Assembly: GCF_010725485.1 (NCBI RefSeq)
Contig: NZ_AP022598.1
Coordinates: 5,456,001-5,520,000, forward strand
Length of the DNA stretch: 64,000 bases
Reading direction: 5' to 3'
From: Mycolicibacterium parafortuitum
GTDB lineage: Bacteria > Actinomycetota > Actinomycetes > Mycobacteriales > Mycobacteriaceae
Made by a program: the position numbers and the translations under genes. The number at the start of each line of letters is the position of its first letter. The stretch's first letter is position 1. The notes beneath the pieces were generated by a model. That model saw nothing but the letters and a program-made list of their open reading frames with translations, had not been told where the DNA came from and did not search any database. Of the stretch, positions 51,947 to 60,986 are shown one piece after another.

Positions 51947-51966
51947 CCGAGGACCAAAGTCCTTTT
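51947..51966. promoter_or_regulatory. DosR-like box upstream of universal stress protein gene
   Basis: CCGAGGACCAAAGTCCTTTT keeps the GGAC-x-WWAGTCC core of the DosR consensus (TTSGGGACTWWAGTCCCSAA) but departs in the outer positions. It is 99 bp upstream of the universal stress protein ATG and 76 bp upstream of the divergent hydrolase. Hypoxia/NO control is inferred. Confidence 0.55.
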
Positions 51967-52041
51967 CGGTGGAACGCCCGTGCCCACGCGTGCGGGCCTG
52001 GATACTTGCCGTATCGATCCTTGCGCCGGAGGCGGTGACAC

Positions 52042-52767
52042 ATGGACGGCGGGGTGCTGCTCGTGCACGGCGGTATGTGCACGTCGTCGTGTTGGAGCCC
52101 GGTCGCCGAACGTCTCGCGCTGCCGGTGATCGCGGTCGACCTGCCCGGCCGCGGAAGCCGGCGTTGCGACCTTCTCGAAGTGAGCCTCGACGACTGCGTC
52201 CGCACCGTCCTCGAGTGCGCCGACGACGCCGGGTGGCGGCGCTTCGCCCTGGTCGGGCACTCGCTCGGCGGGGTGACCGTCACCGAGACCGCCCACCGCT
52301 GTCCCGACCGCATCACACACCTCGTGTATGTCGGCGCATTGATCCCGGGACCGGGCCAGGGCGGATGCGGACTCGCGTACGGGGCGGACTGGCCCGCCGG
52401 AGAGATCGCCACGATCGACGAGGGTGTTGCCAGGGCCATGTTCGGCAATGACCTCACCGACGACCAGTGGGCGACGTGGTGGCCCAGCTTCGTCCCCGAG
52501 GCGCCGCGGCTGATGAACGCTCGGCTCAGTGGTTACCCGAACGGCGTACCGACGACCTACGTCGGCCTGACCGACGATGTGGCCGTACCCCCGACGCTGT
52601 GGGATGAGATGACGAGCCACCTGCCGGGACCGGTGGACCGCAGACAGATCGACGCCGGCCACATGGTGATGTGGTCGAAGCCAACGGAATTGGCCGCGTT
52701 ACTCTCGGAGCTGCTGACCGAATCGCTGCTGACACAAACTACGTCAGCTCCGTCGGCGCCTCGGTGA
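52042..52767 (+). CDS. Alpha/beta hydrolase
   Basis: A 241-aa hydrolase with LLVHGGMCTSSCW (oxyanion), VGHSLGG (nucleophile Ser) and DAGHMVMWSKP (catalytic His); a late Asp in GLTDDVAVP completes the triad. The size and motif spacing fit esterase/epoxide-hydrolase-like proteins, including salicylate-esterase-type enzymes. It diverges from the stress operon, so the DosR-like box could act on it too. It overlaps the convergent DUF1214 gene by 29 nt. Confidence 0.88.
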   Translation: MDGGVLLVHGGMCTSSCWSPVAERLALPVIAVDLPGRGSRRCDLLEVSLDDCVRTVLECADDAGWRRFALVGHSLGGVTVTETAHRCPDRITHLVYVGALIPGPGQGGCGLAYGADWPAGEIATIDEGVARAMFGNDLTDDQWATWWPSFVPEAPRLMNARLSGYPNGVPTTYVGLTDDVAVPPTLWDEMTSHLPGPVDRRQIDAGHMVMWSKPTELAALLSELLTESLLTQTTSAPSAPR

Positions 52768-53848
52768 CTTTCACCAGCGACACCTCGGGCCGGGCAGGCA
52801 CCTGGTCGGCCAGGAACCAGCGGAACGCCAGGTTTCCCCGCGGGTAATCGAGCGTGGTCAGTGAATTGGGGTGCGCCGTCATACCGCGGGAGAGCACCAC
52901 CGTCACGGAACCGTCGGAGTTCGGTACCGCGGTGAATCCGTTGACCGAGCTACGCGCGTCGGAGACACCGGGCACCGCCATGAACTGGTTCCACACCACC
53001 AGGTTCCAGAACCGGCACGCCGGCGGGCGGTGGGTGATCACCAGGGCTTCGTCTTCGGCAAGGTCGAAACTGCCGTACGCGTAGCACGCGTCGCGGGCAG
53101 ACCACCCGAAGTTGGCGTCCGGCACCTGATACGGTTCGGCGAAATCATTGGCCGCCATCGCGGTCTCGTGGCCGAACTCGTGCGCATCGGAGTTCTTCAC
53201 GCCGACCGCCAGCGGCAGGATCGCGAACATGGTCCGCAGCCACGCCGCGCCGGCCCGCAGCGCCGCGGCGGTCTCGGCCTCGCTGTGCCGGAACGGATCC
53301 GGCGGTTCCAACGCCTCGATCGTCCAGCTCACCGGCCGACCGGTCAGCGGGTCGGCCTGGTAGTCGCGCGTCATCAGCACCGCGGCATCGGGCTGCGGCC
53401 CGAACTCGAAGCTGAAGTTGCCGTCCTCGTCGATGTCGAGGTCGTCGTCGCGGACGAGCGCGACGATGCGGTCCGACCACGCCCCGGGCGACGGCTCGTT
53501 GTACGCGGTGATCGAGAAGTACACGCTGTCACCACGATTGCCGCTGATGCGGTACCGCCGGGCCGGATCGACAGGGCACATGAAGTAGAGCGCGTCGGTG
53601 TTGTCGCCACCCCAGCGCCGGTCGGGCCGGAACGGCGAGTTCACCTCGACCCAGCGCGGGCGGCTCGGATCGGCGAACAGATAGGTGTCGAACGCGACGC
53701 CGAGCGTGGTGGCGAGCATGCGGTAGCCGTCGGCGACATGCCGATCGTCGGTGACCGCCTTCGGCCCGGTCATGAAGGACGCATCGAGCTCCCGCAGCGT
53801 GTCGAGCAACTCCCGCCACGCCGCTGTCGCTTCATGGGTTTCGGTCAT
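52739..53848 (-). CDS. DUF1214 domain protein
   Basis: A 369-aa protein with C-terminal DUF1214-like features (FWNLVVWNQFMAVPGV, NSDGSVTVVLSRG, GNLAFRWFLA) and a central ISGNRGDSVYFSITAYNEPS block. Biochemical role of DUF1214 proteins is unknown. No signal peptide is apparent. Its ATG overlaps the TetR stop by 4 nt, so TetR and DUF1214 form an operon divergent from the sulfotransferase gene. Confidence 0.82.
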   Translation of the reverse strand: MTETHEATAAWRELLDTLRELDASFMTGPKAVTDDRHVADGYRMLATTLGVAFDTYLFADPSRPRWVEVNSPFRPDRRWGGDNTDALYFMCPVDPARRYRISGNRGDSVYFSITAYNEPSPGAWSDRIVALVRDDDLDIDEDGNFSFEFGPQPDAAVLMTRDYQADPLTGRPVSWTIEALEPPDPFRHSEAETAAALRAGAAWLRTMFAILPLAVGVKNSDAHEFGHETAMAANDFAEPYQVPDANFGWSARDACYAYGSFDLAEDEALVITHRPPACRFWNLVVWNQFMAVPGVSDARSSVNGFTAVPNSDGSVTVVLSRGMTAHPNSLTTLDYPRGNLAFRWFLADQVPARPEVSLVKVTEAPTELT

Positions 53849-54420
53849 GCACTGATTCCTTTCGTGATGAGCCGTGCGGTCCGGTCGATCCAGTCCTCGT
53901 CTGCGGTTGCGCCGCGGGTGATCAACGCCAACAGCGTGATTCCGGCGATCACCTCGGCCAGTTCGGAGGCGAGAACCTCGCGCCGAACCTCACCGCGCCC
54001 GGCCGCCGACTCGAGGTATCCGGCCAGATCCCGCACCAGGATGTCGGAGAAGCGTTCCAGCAGAGCGGTGTGCAGGGTCGGGTCCGAGGCCATCTCCCCG
54101 ACGAGGCCGGGCAGCGCCGCGCGGGCGGCGGGCGTGCCGAGGATCGCGTGTGTGCGCCGCACCATCTCTCGCACATCGCCTTCGAGAGAACCGGTTTGGG
54201 GTATTTCGGTGGTCGCGTCGATCGGGAACACGGCCTCGTGCACCAGGTGGGCCTTGCTGCGCCAACGCCGGTAGATGGCCGGCTTGCTGGTACCCGCCCG
54301 TGCGGCGACGGCATCCAGCGACAGTTCGGCGTAGGACGACTCGCCGAGCAGCTCCGTCGTCGCGCGCAGCACCGCGTCGGCGATCGCCTGATTCCGGGGC
54401 CGTCCCACCTCTGTCATCAT
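53845..54420 (-). CDS. TetR-family transcriptional regulator
   Basis: A 191-aa repressor with a canonical HTH (LSLDAVAARAGTSKPAIYRRW, split by LDAVAARAG) and a TetR_C-type ligand domain. The start at ATG 54420 (or 54417) directly follows the palindrome TACTC-A-GAGTA; the longer frame to 54462 would run through it. It is divergent from the sulfotransferase, with 28 bp between the two start codons, so one operator probably controls both genes and autoregulates the TetR-DUF1214 operon. Confidence 0.9.
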   Translation of the reverse strand: MMTEVGRPRNQAIADAVLRATTELLGESSYAELSLDAVAARAGTSKPAIYRRWRSKAHLVHEAVFPIDATTEIPQTGSLEGDVREMVRRTHAILGTPAARAALPGLVGEMASDPTLHTALLERFSDILVRDLAGYLESAAGRGEVRREVLASELAEVIAGITLLALITRGATADEDWIDRTARLITKGISA

Positions 54421-54425
54421 TACGA

Positions 54426-54436
54426 TACTCAGAGTA
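54426..54436. promoter_or_regulatory. Operator between TetR and sulfotransferase genes
   Basis: TACTCAGAGTA: 5-bp arms around a single base, 6 bp upstream of the TetR ATG and 13 bp upstream of the sulfotransferase GTG. Placed to block initiation in both directions. Confidence 0.6.
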
Positions 54437-54448
54437 ACATAACTCGAT

Positions 54449-55693
54449 GTGACGGACACCACAGCCGGACTGGTTCACCTCGACGACCTCGCAGAGCCGC
54501 GGTATTCAGCTGAGGCGCAACAGCTTCGGGAGATGATGGCGGCGCTGGCCGCAGACTGCCCGCTCGATGCCGACGTGCTGCACGCGCGGGCCCGCGAGGC
54601 GACCGGGCTGGACGACTTCGGTCCCGACGACTACCGCGAGCGCCTGAACCTGTACGTTGCCGAGTTGCGCGAGATCGACATGCACGCCCCCGGGATCGTG
54701 AACTTCCACGCCCAGCTTCAACAGTGGCTGAAGAACCGGCTGCTGCTGACCGATCTGCTGACCCGCCACCCGGAGATCGAGGACATCGAGCTGGTCGCGC
54801 CGGTCGTCATCGCCGGGCTTCCGCGCTCAGGCACCACGCACCTGCACAACCTGCTCGCCGCCGCGCCCACCTTCCGCAGCCTCCCGTATTGGGAGAGCGT
54901 CGAGCCGTTCCCGCTGCCGTCGGAGGCCGGTGTCGAACCTGATCCGAGGATCGGCCGAATGGATCTCGCAGTGCAGACGATGGACCTGCTGATGCCGCAT
55001 TTCGCGCTGATGCACGAGATGACCACCGACCACGCGCACGAAGAGATCCAGCTGCTCGCCAACGACTTCTCCACGATGCTGATGGAGACCCTCGCACATG
55101 TGCCGCGCTGGACCGAGTACTACTGGAACCACGACCAGACCTCGACCTACCGGTATCTGGTCACCCAGCTCAAGGCCCTGCAGTTCCTGCGCGGCGGCGG
55201 TCGCTGGGTACTGAAATCACCCCAGCACCTGGCCCAGCTGCCGGTGATCGACAATGTGTTGCCCGGGGTCAAAGTCGTCTTCACACACCGTGATCCGGTG
55301 CCGGTCGCGCTGTCGATGATCGCGATGATCACGTATTCCGAACGGATGCACCGCGACAAGGTCGACGTTGCGACCGTCTCCGCGGCGTGGGTGGACCGGC
55401 TGGAGAAGATGCTCGCCGCGTGTGTCCGCGACCGCGACGTCATCGCCGCCGACCGCTCACTCGACATCCGTTTCGACGATTTCATGTCCGACGAGATGGG
55501 TGTCGCCGAGTCCATCTACAGCCTGACCGGCGAAACCCTCGACGACGCATCACGCGCGGCGGTGTCTGACTATCTGGAAAGCCACCGGCGCGGCAGGCAC
55601 GGCCGGGTACACACCTCCGCCGAGATGTTCGGCCTGGATACCGACGACCTACGGCGGCGCTTCGCGCCCTACACCACCCGATTCCTGAGCTGA
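54449..55693 (+). CDS. PAPS-dependent sulfotransferase family protein
   Basis: A 414-aa sulfotransferase-fold protein. The 5'-phosphosulfate loop is VVIAGLPRSGTTHLHNLL, the 3'-phosphate segment is VVFTHRDPVPVALSMI, and LKSPQHLAQLPVI lies between them. It would sulfate a small-molecule or glycolipid hydroxyl. GTG start at 54449, with very little 5' leader because the TetR gene starts 28 bp away. Relatives are numerous in mycobacteria and mostly uncharacterised. Confidence 0.88.
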   Translation: MTDTTAGLVHLDDLAEPRYSAEAQQLREMMAALAADCPLDADVLHARAREATGLDDFGPDDYRERLNLYVAELREIDMHAPGIVNFHAQLQQWLKNRLLLTDLLTRHPEIEDIELVAPVVIAGLPRSGTTHLHNLLAAAPTFRSLPYWESVEPFPLPSEAGVEPDPRIGRMDLAVQTMDLLMPHFALMHEMTTDHAHEEIQLLANDFSTMLMETLAHVPRWTEYYWNHDQTSTYRYLVTQLKALQFLRGGGRWVLKSPQHLAQLPVIDNVLPGVKVVFTHRDPVPVALSMIAMITYSERMHRDKVDVATVSAAWVDRLEKMLAACVRDRDVIAADRSLDIRFDDFMSDEMGVAESIYSLTGETLDDASRAAVSDYLESHRRGRHGRVHTSAEMFGLDTDDLRRRFAPYTTRFLS

Positions 55694-55724
55694 ATTCGTT
55701 CGCCCACAACCGATCACACTCCCC

Positions 55725-56492
55725 TCAGCTGAGACGCTCCAGGTGCACGGCCAGCGGCCGATGATCGGAGATCGCCAGCTCCGGGGTCTCGAAGGCCCGC
55801 ACGGTGAGGGCGGGATCGTCGGTGAGCACATGGTCGAGCTGGCGGGTCGGGCGGTCGGCCGGGAACGTCGGCGCGACCGCGAGCTGCCGTAACCGCGACC
55901 ACCGCCGCGCGGGCTTTGCCGGCATGTTCAGGTCTCCGGTGACGATCCGCGGCCAGGGCAGCGCGCGCACGTCGCGCATCAAGCGGTGCAGCTGGAATCG
56001 ATTCCACCCCGGGACGAAGGACAGGTGGGTGTTGACCACGGTGAGCTCGCCCATCGGTGTGTCGAACACTCCGATCACGGCCGCGCGCGGCTCCTCGTCG
56101 ACGACCACCACCTTTCCGGGTTCGCGCAGGTACAGCGGGAACCGGAACGGAATCCGCGGCAGCCGCAGCACCTGCCAGCTCACCGCGGGGTAGCGCGACA
56201 GAAGTGCGACCCCGTACGCGGCCGTCCCCGGTTGCTCCTCACCTGTGGCGGCCATCCAGGTCGCCCCAGGGGTGCCGGCGATCGCGGCGACGAAGCGGTG
56301 GCTCCTGGCGCCCATCGCTTCGGCGGCCAGTGCGGTGAGGTCGGCGAGCCCGGATCGCTGCTGGATGGAATCGACCTCCTGCAGCGCGAGGATGTCGGCG
56401 TCGAGCGAGGCCACGCAGTCGGCGAAGCGGTCCAGATCCACCCCGTGCCCGGGTGTGCGCCCGTGCAGAATGTTGAACGTCACCAACTTCAT
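55725..56492 (-). CDS. Endonuclease/exonuclease/phosphatase family protein
   Basis: A 255-aa EEP-fold metal hydrolase: VTFNILHG, LALQEVDSI (metal Glu), VVNTHLSF, VTGDLNMPA, RQLDHVLTD and AISDHRPLAVH (catalytic Asp-His). No signal peptide. Substrate could be nucleic acid, an inositol phosphate or a lipid phosphodiester. Divergent from the nucleotidyltransferase gene across a short region with an 17/18-bp direct repeat. Confidence 0.9.
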   Translation of the reverse strand: MKLVTFNILHGRTPGHGVDLDRFADCVASLDADILALQEVDSIQQRSGLADLTALAAEAMGARSHRFVAAIAGTPGATWMAATGEEQPGTAAYGVALLSRYPAVSWQVLRLPRIPFRFPLYLREPGKVVVVDEEPRAAVIGVFDTPMGELTVVNTHLSFVPGWNRFQLHRLMRDVRALPWPRIVTGDLNMPAKPARRWSRLRQLAVAPTFPADRPTRQLDHVLTDDPALTVRAFETPELAISDHRPLAVHLERLS

Positions 56493-56503
56493 GGGTACGC
56501 ACT

Positions 56504-56538
56504 ACCCATCCTGGACCGAAACCCATCCTGTGACCGAA
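56504..56538. repeat. Direct repeat in divergent promoter region
   Basis: ACCCATCCTGGACCGAA (56504-56520) and ACCCATCCTGTGACCGAA (56521-56538) are adjacent and differ by one inserted T. The second copy includes the likely GTG start of the nucleotidyltransferase gene. Confidence 0.75.
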
Positions 56539-57120
56539 TCGACGGCGGTGAGCATGTCCCACCCGAGCCTGCCTCATGACGTCCTGCGTGAGGCGCTCAA
56601 ACGTGCGGCCTCGGCGCTCAAGGCCGACGGCCCCCCGTTCGCGCTGGCCGGCAGTTACGCGCTGTGGGTGCACGGCGCCCCGGAGCCCGTGCACGACGTG
56701 GACTTCGTGGTGGCTGAACACGACGCGGAGGCCGCGGTGGCGACGTTGTCGAAGGCGGGTTTCGACATCCGGCGGCCCCCCGAGGAGTGGTTGTTCAAGG
56801 CGGCGCTGTCCGTGGACGGTCCCGTCGTGATCGACGTGCTGCACCAGATCAACCGGGTACCTGTGGACGCGGCGCTGCTGGAGCGGGCCGAGACCCAGGA
56901 TGTGCTGGCCCTGGCGATCCCGGTGCTGCCCCCGACCGAGGTGCTCACCCAGAAACTCCGCGCGCTGCACGAACACCACTGCGACTTCGCCACGCTGTTC
57001 CCGCCGGTACGGGCCGTACGGGAGCAGCTGGATTGGCCGCGGCTACGGCAGATGACGGCCGAGAACCCGTTCGCGGTGGCGTTCCTGTCGCTGTGCGACA
57101 GCCTGGGCATCACCGCCTGA
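56530..57120 (+). CDS. Nucleotidyltransferase-fold protein (MNT/AbiEii-like)
   Basis: A protein of up to 196 aa. The polymerase-beta-type motif FALAGSYALWVHGAPEPVHDVDFVVAE gives GS...DxD, with the aspartates that bind metal; KLRALHEHHCDF follows. Relatives act as stand-alone nucleotidyltransferases or in toxin-antitoxin pairs; no paired AbiEi-like gene is seen here. Start is uncertain: GTG 56530 (within the repeat), GTG 56548 or ATG 56554, none with a strong ribosome site. The long frame to 56245 is antisense to the EEP gene. Confidence 0.75.
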   Translation: MTESTAVSMSHPSLPHDVLREALKRAASALKADGPPFALAGSYALWVHGAPEPVHDVDFVVAEHDAEAAVATLSKAGFDIRRPPEEWLFKAALSVDGPVVIDVLHQINRVPVDAALLERAETQDVLALAIPVLPPTEVLTQKLRALHEHHCDFATLFPPVRAVREQLDWPRLRQMTAENPFAVAFLSLCDSLGITA

Positions 57121-57240
57121 GCGCGCACAGCAGAATCGCAGCTGATAATTTACGCATGCTGAACAACGCGTACACCGTGGCCGGCCACGACGGCTGAGAC
57201 CGGCTACGCGACGCCTGTGAAGGCGCCCAGAAAGGACTAT

Positions 57241-57918
57241 GTGGACGAGGTATTGGCGCGCGCCGCGATCTTCCAAGGCGTGGATCCAGGCGCCGTGGCA
57301 GCGCTGTGCAGCCAGCTTCAACAGGTGTCGTTCCCTCGCGGACACCGCGTGTTCAACGAGGGCGATCTAGGTGATGCTCTCTATATCATCACCGCAGGCC
57401 GGGCGAAGGTCGGCTGTACGGCGCCCGATGGCCGGGAGAGCCTGTTGACACTGATGGGCCCGGCCGACATGTTCGGCGAACTCGCGATCTTCGATCCGGG
57501 CCCCCGGACCTCGTCGGTCACCGCGCTGACGGCGCTGAACGCGGTGATGATGGACCGCGACGCGCTGCGGTTCTGGATCGCCGAGCGGCCCGAGATCGCC
57601 GAGCAGTTGCTGCGCGTCCTGGCGCGCCGACTGCGCCGCACCAATGACACACTTTCGGACCTGATCTTCACCGACGTCCCGGGGCGGGTGGCCAAGCAGC
57701 TGCTGGATCTGGCGCGCCGATTCGGCACCCAGCAGGACGGGTCGCTGCGTGTCGACCACGGACTGACCCAGGAGGAGATCGCTCAACTCGCCGGGTCGTC
57801 GCGGGAGACGATCAACAAGGCACTGGCCGACTTCGCGCAACGTGGGTGGATCGAGCAGCGCGGCAAGACGACGATCATCCACGACCCCGCCCGCTTGGCA
57901 CGCCGCGCGCAGAGGTAG
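57241..57918 (+). CDS. CRP/FNR-family cAMP-dependent regulator (CRP paralogue)
   Basis: A 225-aa CRP. The cAMP cassette is [17 protein letters not shown] and the C-terminal HTH is [20 protein letters not shown]. It aligns along its length with M. tuberculosis CRP (from memory), including MDEILARAGIF at the N-terminus, but with clear differences, so it may be the second CRP that M. smegmatis-type genomes carry. That alignment, plus AAAGGA 5 nt upstream, supports GTG 57241 over GTG 57217. The 3' end overlaps the LuxR-type gene by 44 nt. Confidence 0.92.
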   Translation: MDEVLARAAIFQGVDPGAVAALCSQLQQVSFPRGHRVFNEGDLGDALYIITAGRAKVGCTAPDGRESLLTLMGPADMFGELAIFDPGPRTSSVTALTALNAVMMDRDALRFWIAERPEIAEQLLRVLARRLRRTNDTLSDLIFTDVPGRVAKQLLDLARRFGTQQDGSLRVDHGLTQEEIAQLAGSSRETINKALADFAQRGWIEQRGKTTIIHDPARLARRAQR

Positions 57919-60682
57919 CGCCCGACGCTGAGTGCTGCGAGCCGGAGTGCTCCCGGAACGCGTTGGTCAACTGCACGCGCGAGCGCACGCCGAGCTTCCG
58001 GAACACCGACCGCAGGTGCGTGTTCACGGTGTTCGGCGATACGCTCAACGCGGTTGCGGCAGAACGATTCGTATGCCCGGCACTGATCAGTCCGACCACC
58101 CGCAGTTCGGTCGGCGTCAGGGACTCCCACCCACTGTCCGGTCGGTGCGACGGCGCGTCGACCCGCACTCCGTGCACCCCGTGGCGGCGTAGCACCGCCG
58201 ACACCGTGCGGGTGCCCGCCACCGCGCCGATCTGGTGATAGATCTCGGCCGCCTCGGTCAGCGCGGCGACCCCGGCGCCGGCCGAACCCTGGTCGAGGTT
58301 CAGCGATCCCAGATCTCGTAGCGCATCGGCGACCAGCATGGGACGCGGCGACTCCCGCAATACCGCCACGGCTTCGGCCATCACCGCGGCGTCGCCGCCG
58401 AGCAACGCCCGGATGTGCAGTGCGGCGCCCTGCAAGCTGGCCACACCCGGATTACGTTGTGCGGCAAGGTCGGCGAGATGACCTGCACGTGCGGCGAACG
58501 CCGTGTCGCCGGCGAGCAGGCCGATGCTCGCCAGTATCCGCATCCAGGGCGGCGACCACGGCCAGGCATCGCGGTACTCCCCCGCCGTGTCCAGTAGCGG
58601 CGCGAGCAAGGCCAGGCTGGTGTCGTAGTCACCGGTCGCCGCGCTGAGCCATCCGCGCACCAGACGCAGACGGGCGGAACGACGTTCGTTCGGCGGCTGG
58701 TCTTGGGCCCCAGGACGCAGCAGGGTGACGGCGGAGACGATCTCGTCCCGGTAGGCAGCCACGACCGCCAGCACCATCCGCGCGTTCAGCCGGTAGGCAT
58801 GGTTGCCGGTCTCCTCGGTCAGGCGTATCAACGTCCGCGCGCCGGCCTCCACCGCGTCGAACTGGCCGAGGGCGAGGTCCTGCCACATCTGCGCGTACAG
58901 CATCGACGGGAGTTGGCGGTCGACGTCGTGGACCGCCTCCCGGATCTTGGTCAGCATGGCGTCGGCCTCGTCGAAACGGTCGAGATGCTGCAGGGTGCGG
59001 ATCTCCTCGGCGAGATGACCGTCGTCGGAGAGCCGGCGCAGATCGGCGAAGAGCTCCAACGCGACCGTGTGCCGACCTTCGTTACGGGCCGCCTCGATCG
59101 ATGCGACCACCGCCAGCCGCTGAGCCGGCAGGTCACCGAGTCGTTCCGCCTCGGCCAGCGCATACCGGGCCACATCGTGGATGGCGGCCGCGGGCAGCGT
59201 CCGCGAGGCCGCGAGCGCCTGCGCCGAGCGGAGCCGGGCGTGCATGACGGCGGAAACGCCGTCCAGTGTCATCGCAACCGTGGCGCGCCTGTCCATTTCG
59301 GCGATGTCCTCGGTGACCCACAGCGCGCGGCAGGCCAGCAGTTCGAGCCTGGCGACGGTCTCCGGGTCGGTTGCGGCGGCACGTAGCCTGTCCGCGAGAA
59401 CGAGCGCCTCGGCCTCGCGCTGCGCGTCGAGCAGAGCTTCGACGGTGACCTCGCCGGCCAGGAACCACAGCCGGTGGCCCGGCGTCGTCAACGCGAACGC
59501 GGCGTGGGCGGTGTCGACGGCCTGCAGCGGAAGTGACGCACCGTCGCGCACCGCCTGCACGAGAGCTGAGATGGCCTCGTCGTCGTCGATTCCCGCGCCG
59601 CACCGGTAATGACCCACCGCCGTCTGCACGGCGCCACCGGCGGCGACGATACGGCGCGCGCACGCGCGGTGCAGCAACCGGCGGCGCTCCGGGGCGATGT
59701 CGGCGTACACGGCCTCCCGCAGCACATCGTGCGGAAATCGCACCTCGCCGTGATCCCCGGAAAGCAAACCGTGAGCGACAGCTTCCCTTGCAAGAGCGGA
59801 TAATTCACTCTCCGAAGAGTCCGCGAGAATGGCGGCGGCGTCGGACATGCCCAGCGGCCTGCCCCACACCGCGACAAGCCGGACCAGCTCCGCACCACCT
59901 GCCGACAGCGCACCCAGCCTGCGCCGGATGCCCAGTCCCAGTTCGGCGTAGAAGTTCCTGAAGTCCGTCTCGGCGTCCGGCCTGCCTGCCAGGCCGTCGA
60001 CGATCTGCACCGCCCAGAACGGGTTCCCGCCGGTGTCGTCGAGAAGTCCCCGCATCGCCGGGGAGAGCTCCGCGCCGTTGCGATCGGTGGCGATGGCAGC
60101 GATGTCGGCGGACGTCAGCGGACCGAGCGGGATATGCGTCACCGCCGTGACATCGTCGGCGCCGGAGAGGATCTCGGTGAGAGCTTCTCCCGGAGCGCGC
60201 CGACTGGCGATCAGCCACACCACCGGCGAGCCGGACAGTCGCGCGGGTAACACCCGCAACGCGAAGCGGGTCAACCGATCCGCCCACTGCACATCGTCGA
60301 CGGTGACCAGTACCGGACCGGCGGCGGCCAGTTCTTCGAGCAGAGCGCCGATGCGGTCGACCAGCCACAGCGGTTTGTCGTACAGCGGGGCGAGGCTGGC
60401 GAACGCGTCACCGCTCAGCAGCGGATCGGGACCGGACCGCAACGCGACGAGTAGCGGCGCCCCCGGCGCGATCTGGTCACCGTCCTCGGCCTTGCCACCG
60501 CCCACCCGGAAGCCCGTCCTGGTGGCCTGTTCGATGATCTCGCGCAGCAATGCCGTTTTGCCGATACCCGGCTCGCCGCTGACGACGACCACGAAGCCCC
60601 GGCCGGTGCGCCTGGCGTCCCGCAGCGCGCCCAGCGCGCGCGACATCGCCTCCGCACGCCCCCTCAGCACGATCCGCGTCAT
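57875..60682 (-). CDS. Large ATP-binding LuxR-family regulator (LAL/MalT-like)
   Basis: A 935-aa regulator: Walker [13 protein letters not shown] (about 35-46), Walker [11 protein letters not shown], a long TPR-like helical middle region rich in Ala and Leu, and a C-terminal LuxR HTH ([20 protein letters not shown]). STAND-type ATPase that likely couples a signal to transcription activation. The last residues ([18 protein letters not shown]) are unstructured. AGGAC precedes the ATG. It diverges from the GjpA-like gene, its possible target, and is convergent with CRP. Confidence 0.92.
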   Translation of the reverse strand: MTRIVLRGRAEAMSRALGALRDARRTGRGFVVVVSGEPGIGKTALLREIIEQATRTGFRVGGGKAEDGDQIAPGAPLLVALRSGPDPLLSGDAFASLAPLYDKPLWLVDRIGALLEELAAAGPVLVTVDDVQWADRLTRFALRVLPARLSGSPVVWLIASRRAPGEALTEILSGADDVTAVTHIPLGPLTSADIAAIATDRNGAELSPAMRGLLDDTGGNPFWAVQIVDGLAGRPDAETDFRNFYAELGLGIRRRLGALSAGGAELVRLVAVWGRPLGMSDAAAILADSSESELSALAREAVAHGLLSGDHGEVRFPHDVLREAVYADIAPERRRLLHRACARRIVAAGGAVQTAVGHYRCGAGIDDDEAISALVQAVRDGASLPLQAVDTAHAAFALTTPGHRLWFLAGEVTVEALLDAQREAEALVLADRLRAAATDPETVARLELLACRALWVTEDIAEMDRRATVAMTLDGVSAVMHARLRSAQALAASRTLPAAAIHDVARYALAEAERLGDLPAQRLAVVASIEAARNEGRHTVALELFADLRRLSDDGHLAEEIRTLQHLDRFDEADAMLTKIREAVHDVDRQLPSMLYAQMWQDLALGQFDAVEAGARTLIRLTEETGNHAYRLNARMVLAVVAAYRDEIVSAVTLLRPGAQDQPPNERRSARLRLVRGWLSAATGDYDTSLALLAPLLDTAGEYRDAWPWSPPWMRILASIGLLAGDTAFAARAGHLADLAAQRNPGVASLQGAALHIRALLGGDAAVMAEAVAVLRESPRPMLVADALRDLGSLNLDQGSAGAGVAALTEAAEIYHQIGAVAGTRTVSAVLRRHGVHGVRVDAPSHRPDSGWESLTPTELRVVGLISAGHTNRSAATALSVSPNTVNTHLRSVFRKLGVRSRVQLTNAFREHSGSQHSASGATSARGVPSGRGRG

Positions 60683-60986
60683 GTCCGGTCCTGTCGCCTC
60701 ACGATCACCGGCGCCCAGAGCAGGCGGGTCGGCGCTGGAGAGAACGCCGATGCCCGGTGAAAGTATTCGTCACTGTGACCCGCACCACAGCAACGTGTCC
60801 CCCGAACGCGTGATGGCCGCCGCGCCATCGGCGGGCCACGAAGGCCGTCGGCCTGCTGACGCGCGGGAAAGTTTCACCTGTTCATGCGATGGTCAGCGGG
60901 AACGTGCGGTGGTTGAGTCATCCCGGCGCGACATTACTCCTCAGTAAGTTCCGCCGCGTCACTGCTCACACCAGCCAGGAGTCTCC
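60683..60986. other. Divergent promoter region (LuxR-type / GjpA)
   Basis: 304 bp with no gene. TTACT-CCTC-AGTAA (60934-60947) lies 40 bp upstream of the GjpA-like ATG and could be an operator for it. The rest is GC-rich with no other clear repeats. Confidence 0.55.

Noticed and set aside
56245..56553. Longer nucleotidyltransferase start at 56245
   Set aside because: This extension is antisense to the EEP hydrolase and shows no homology; the domain begins after 56554.
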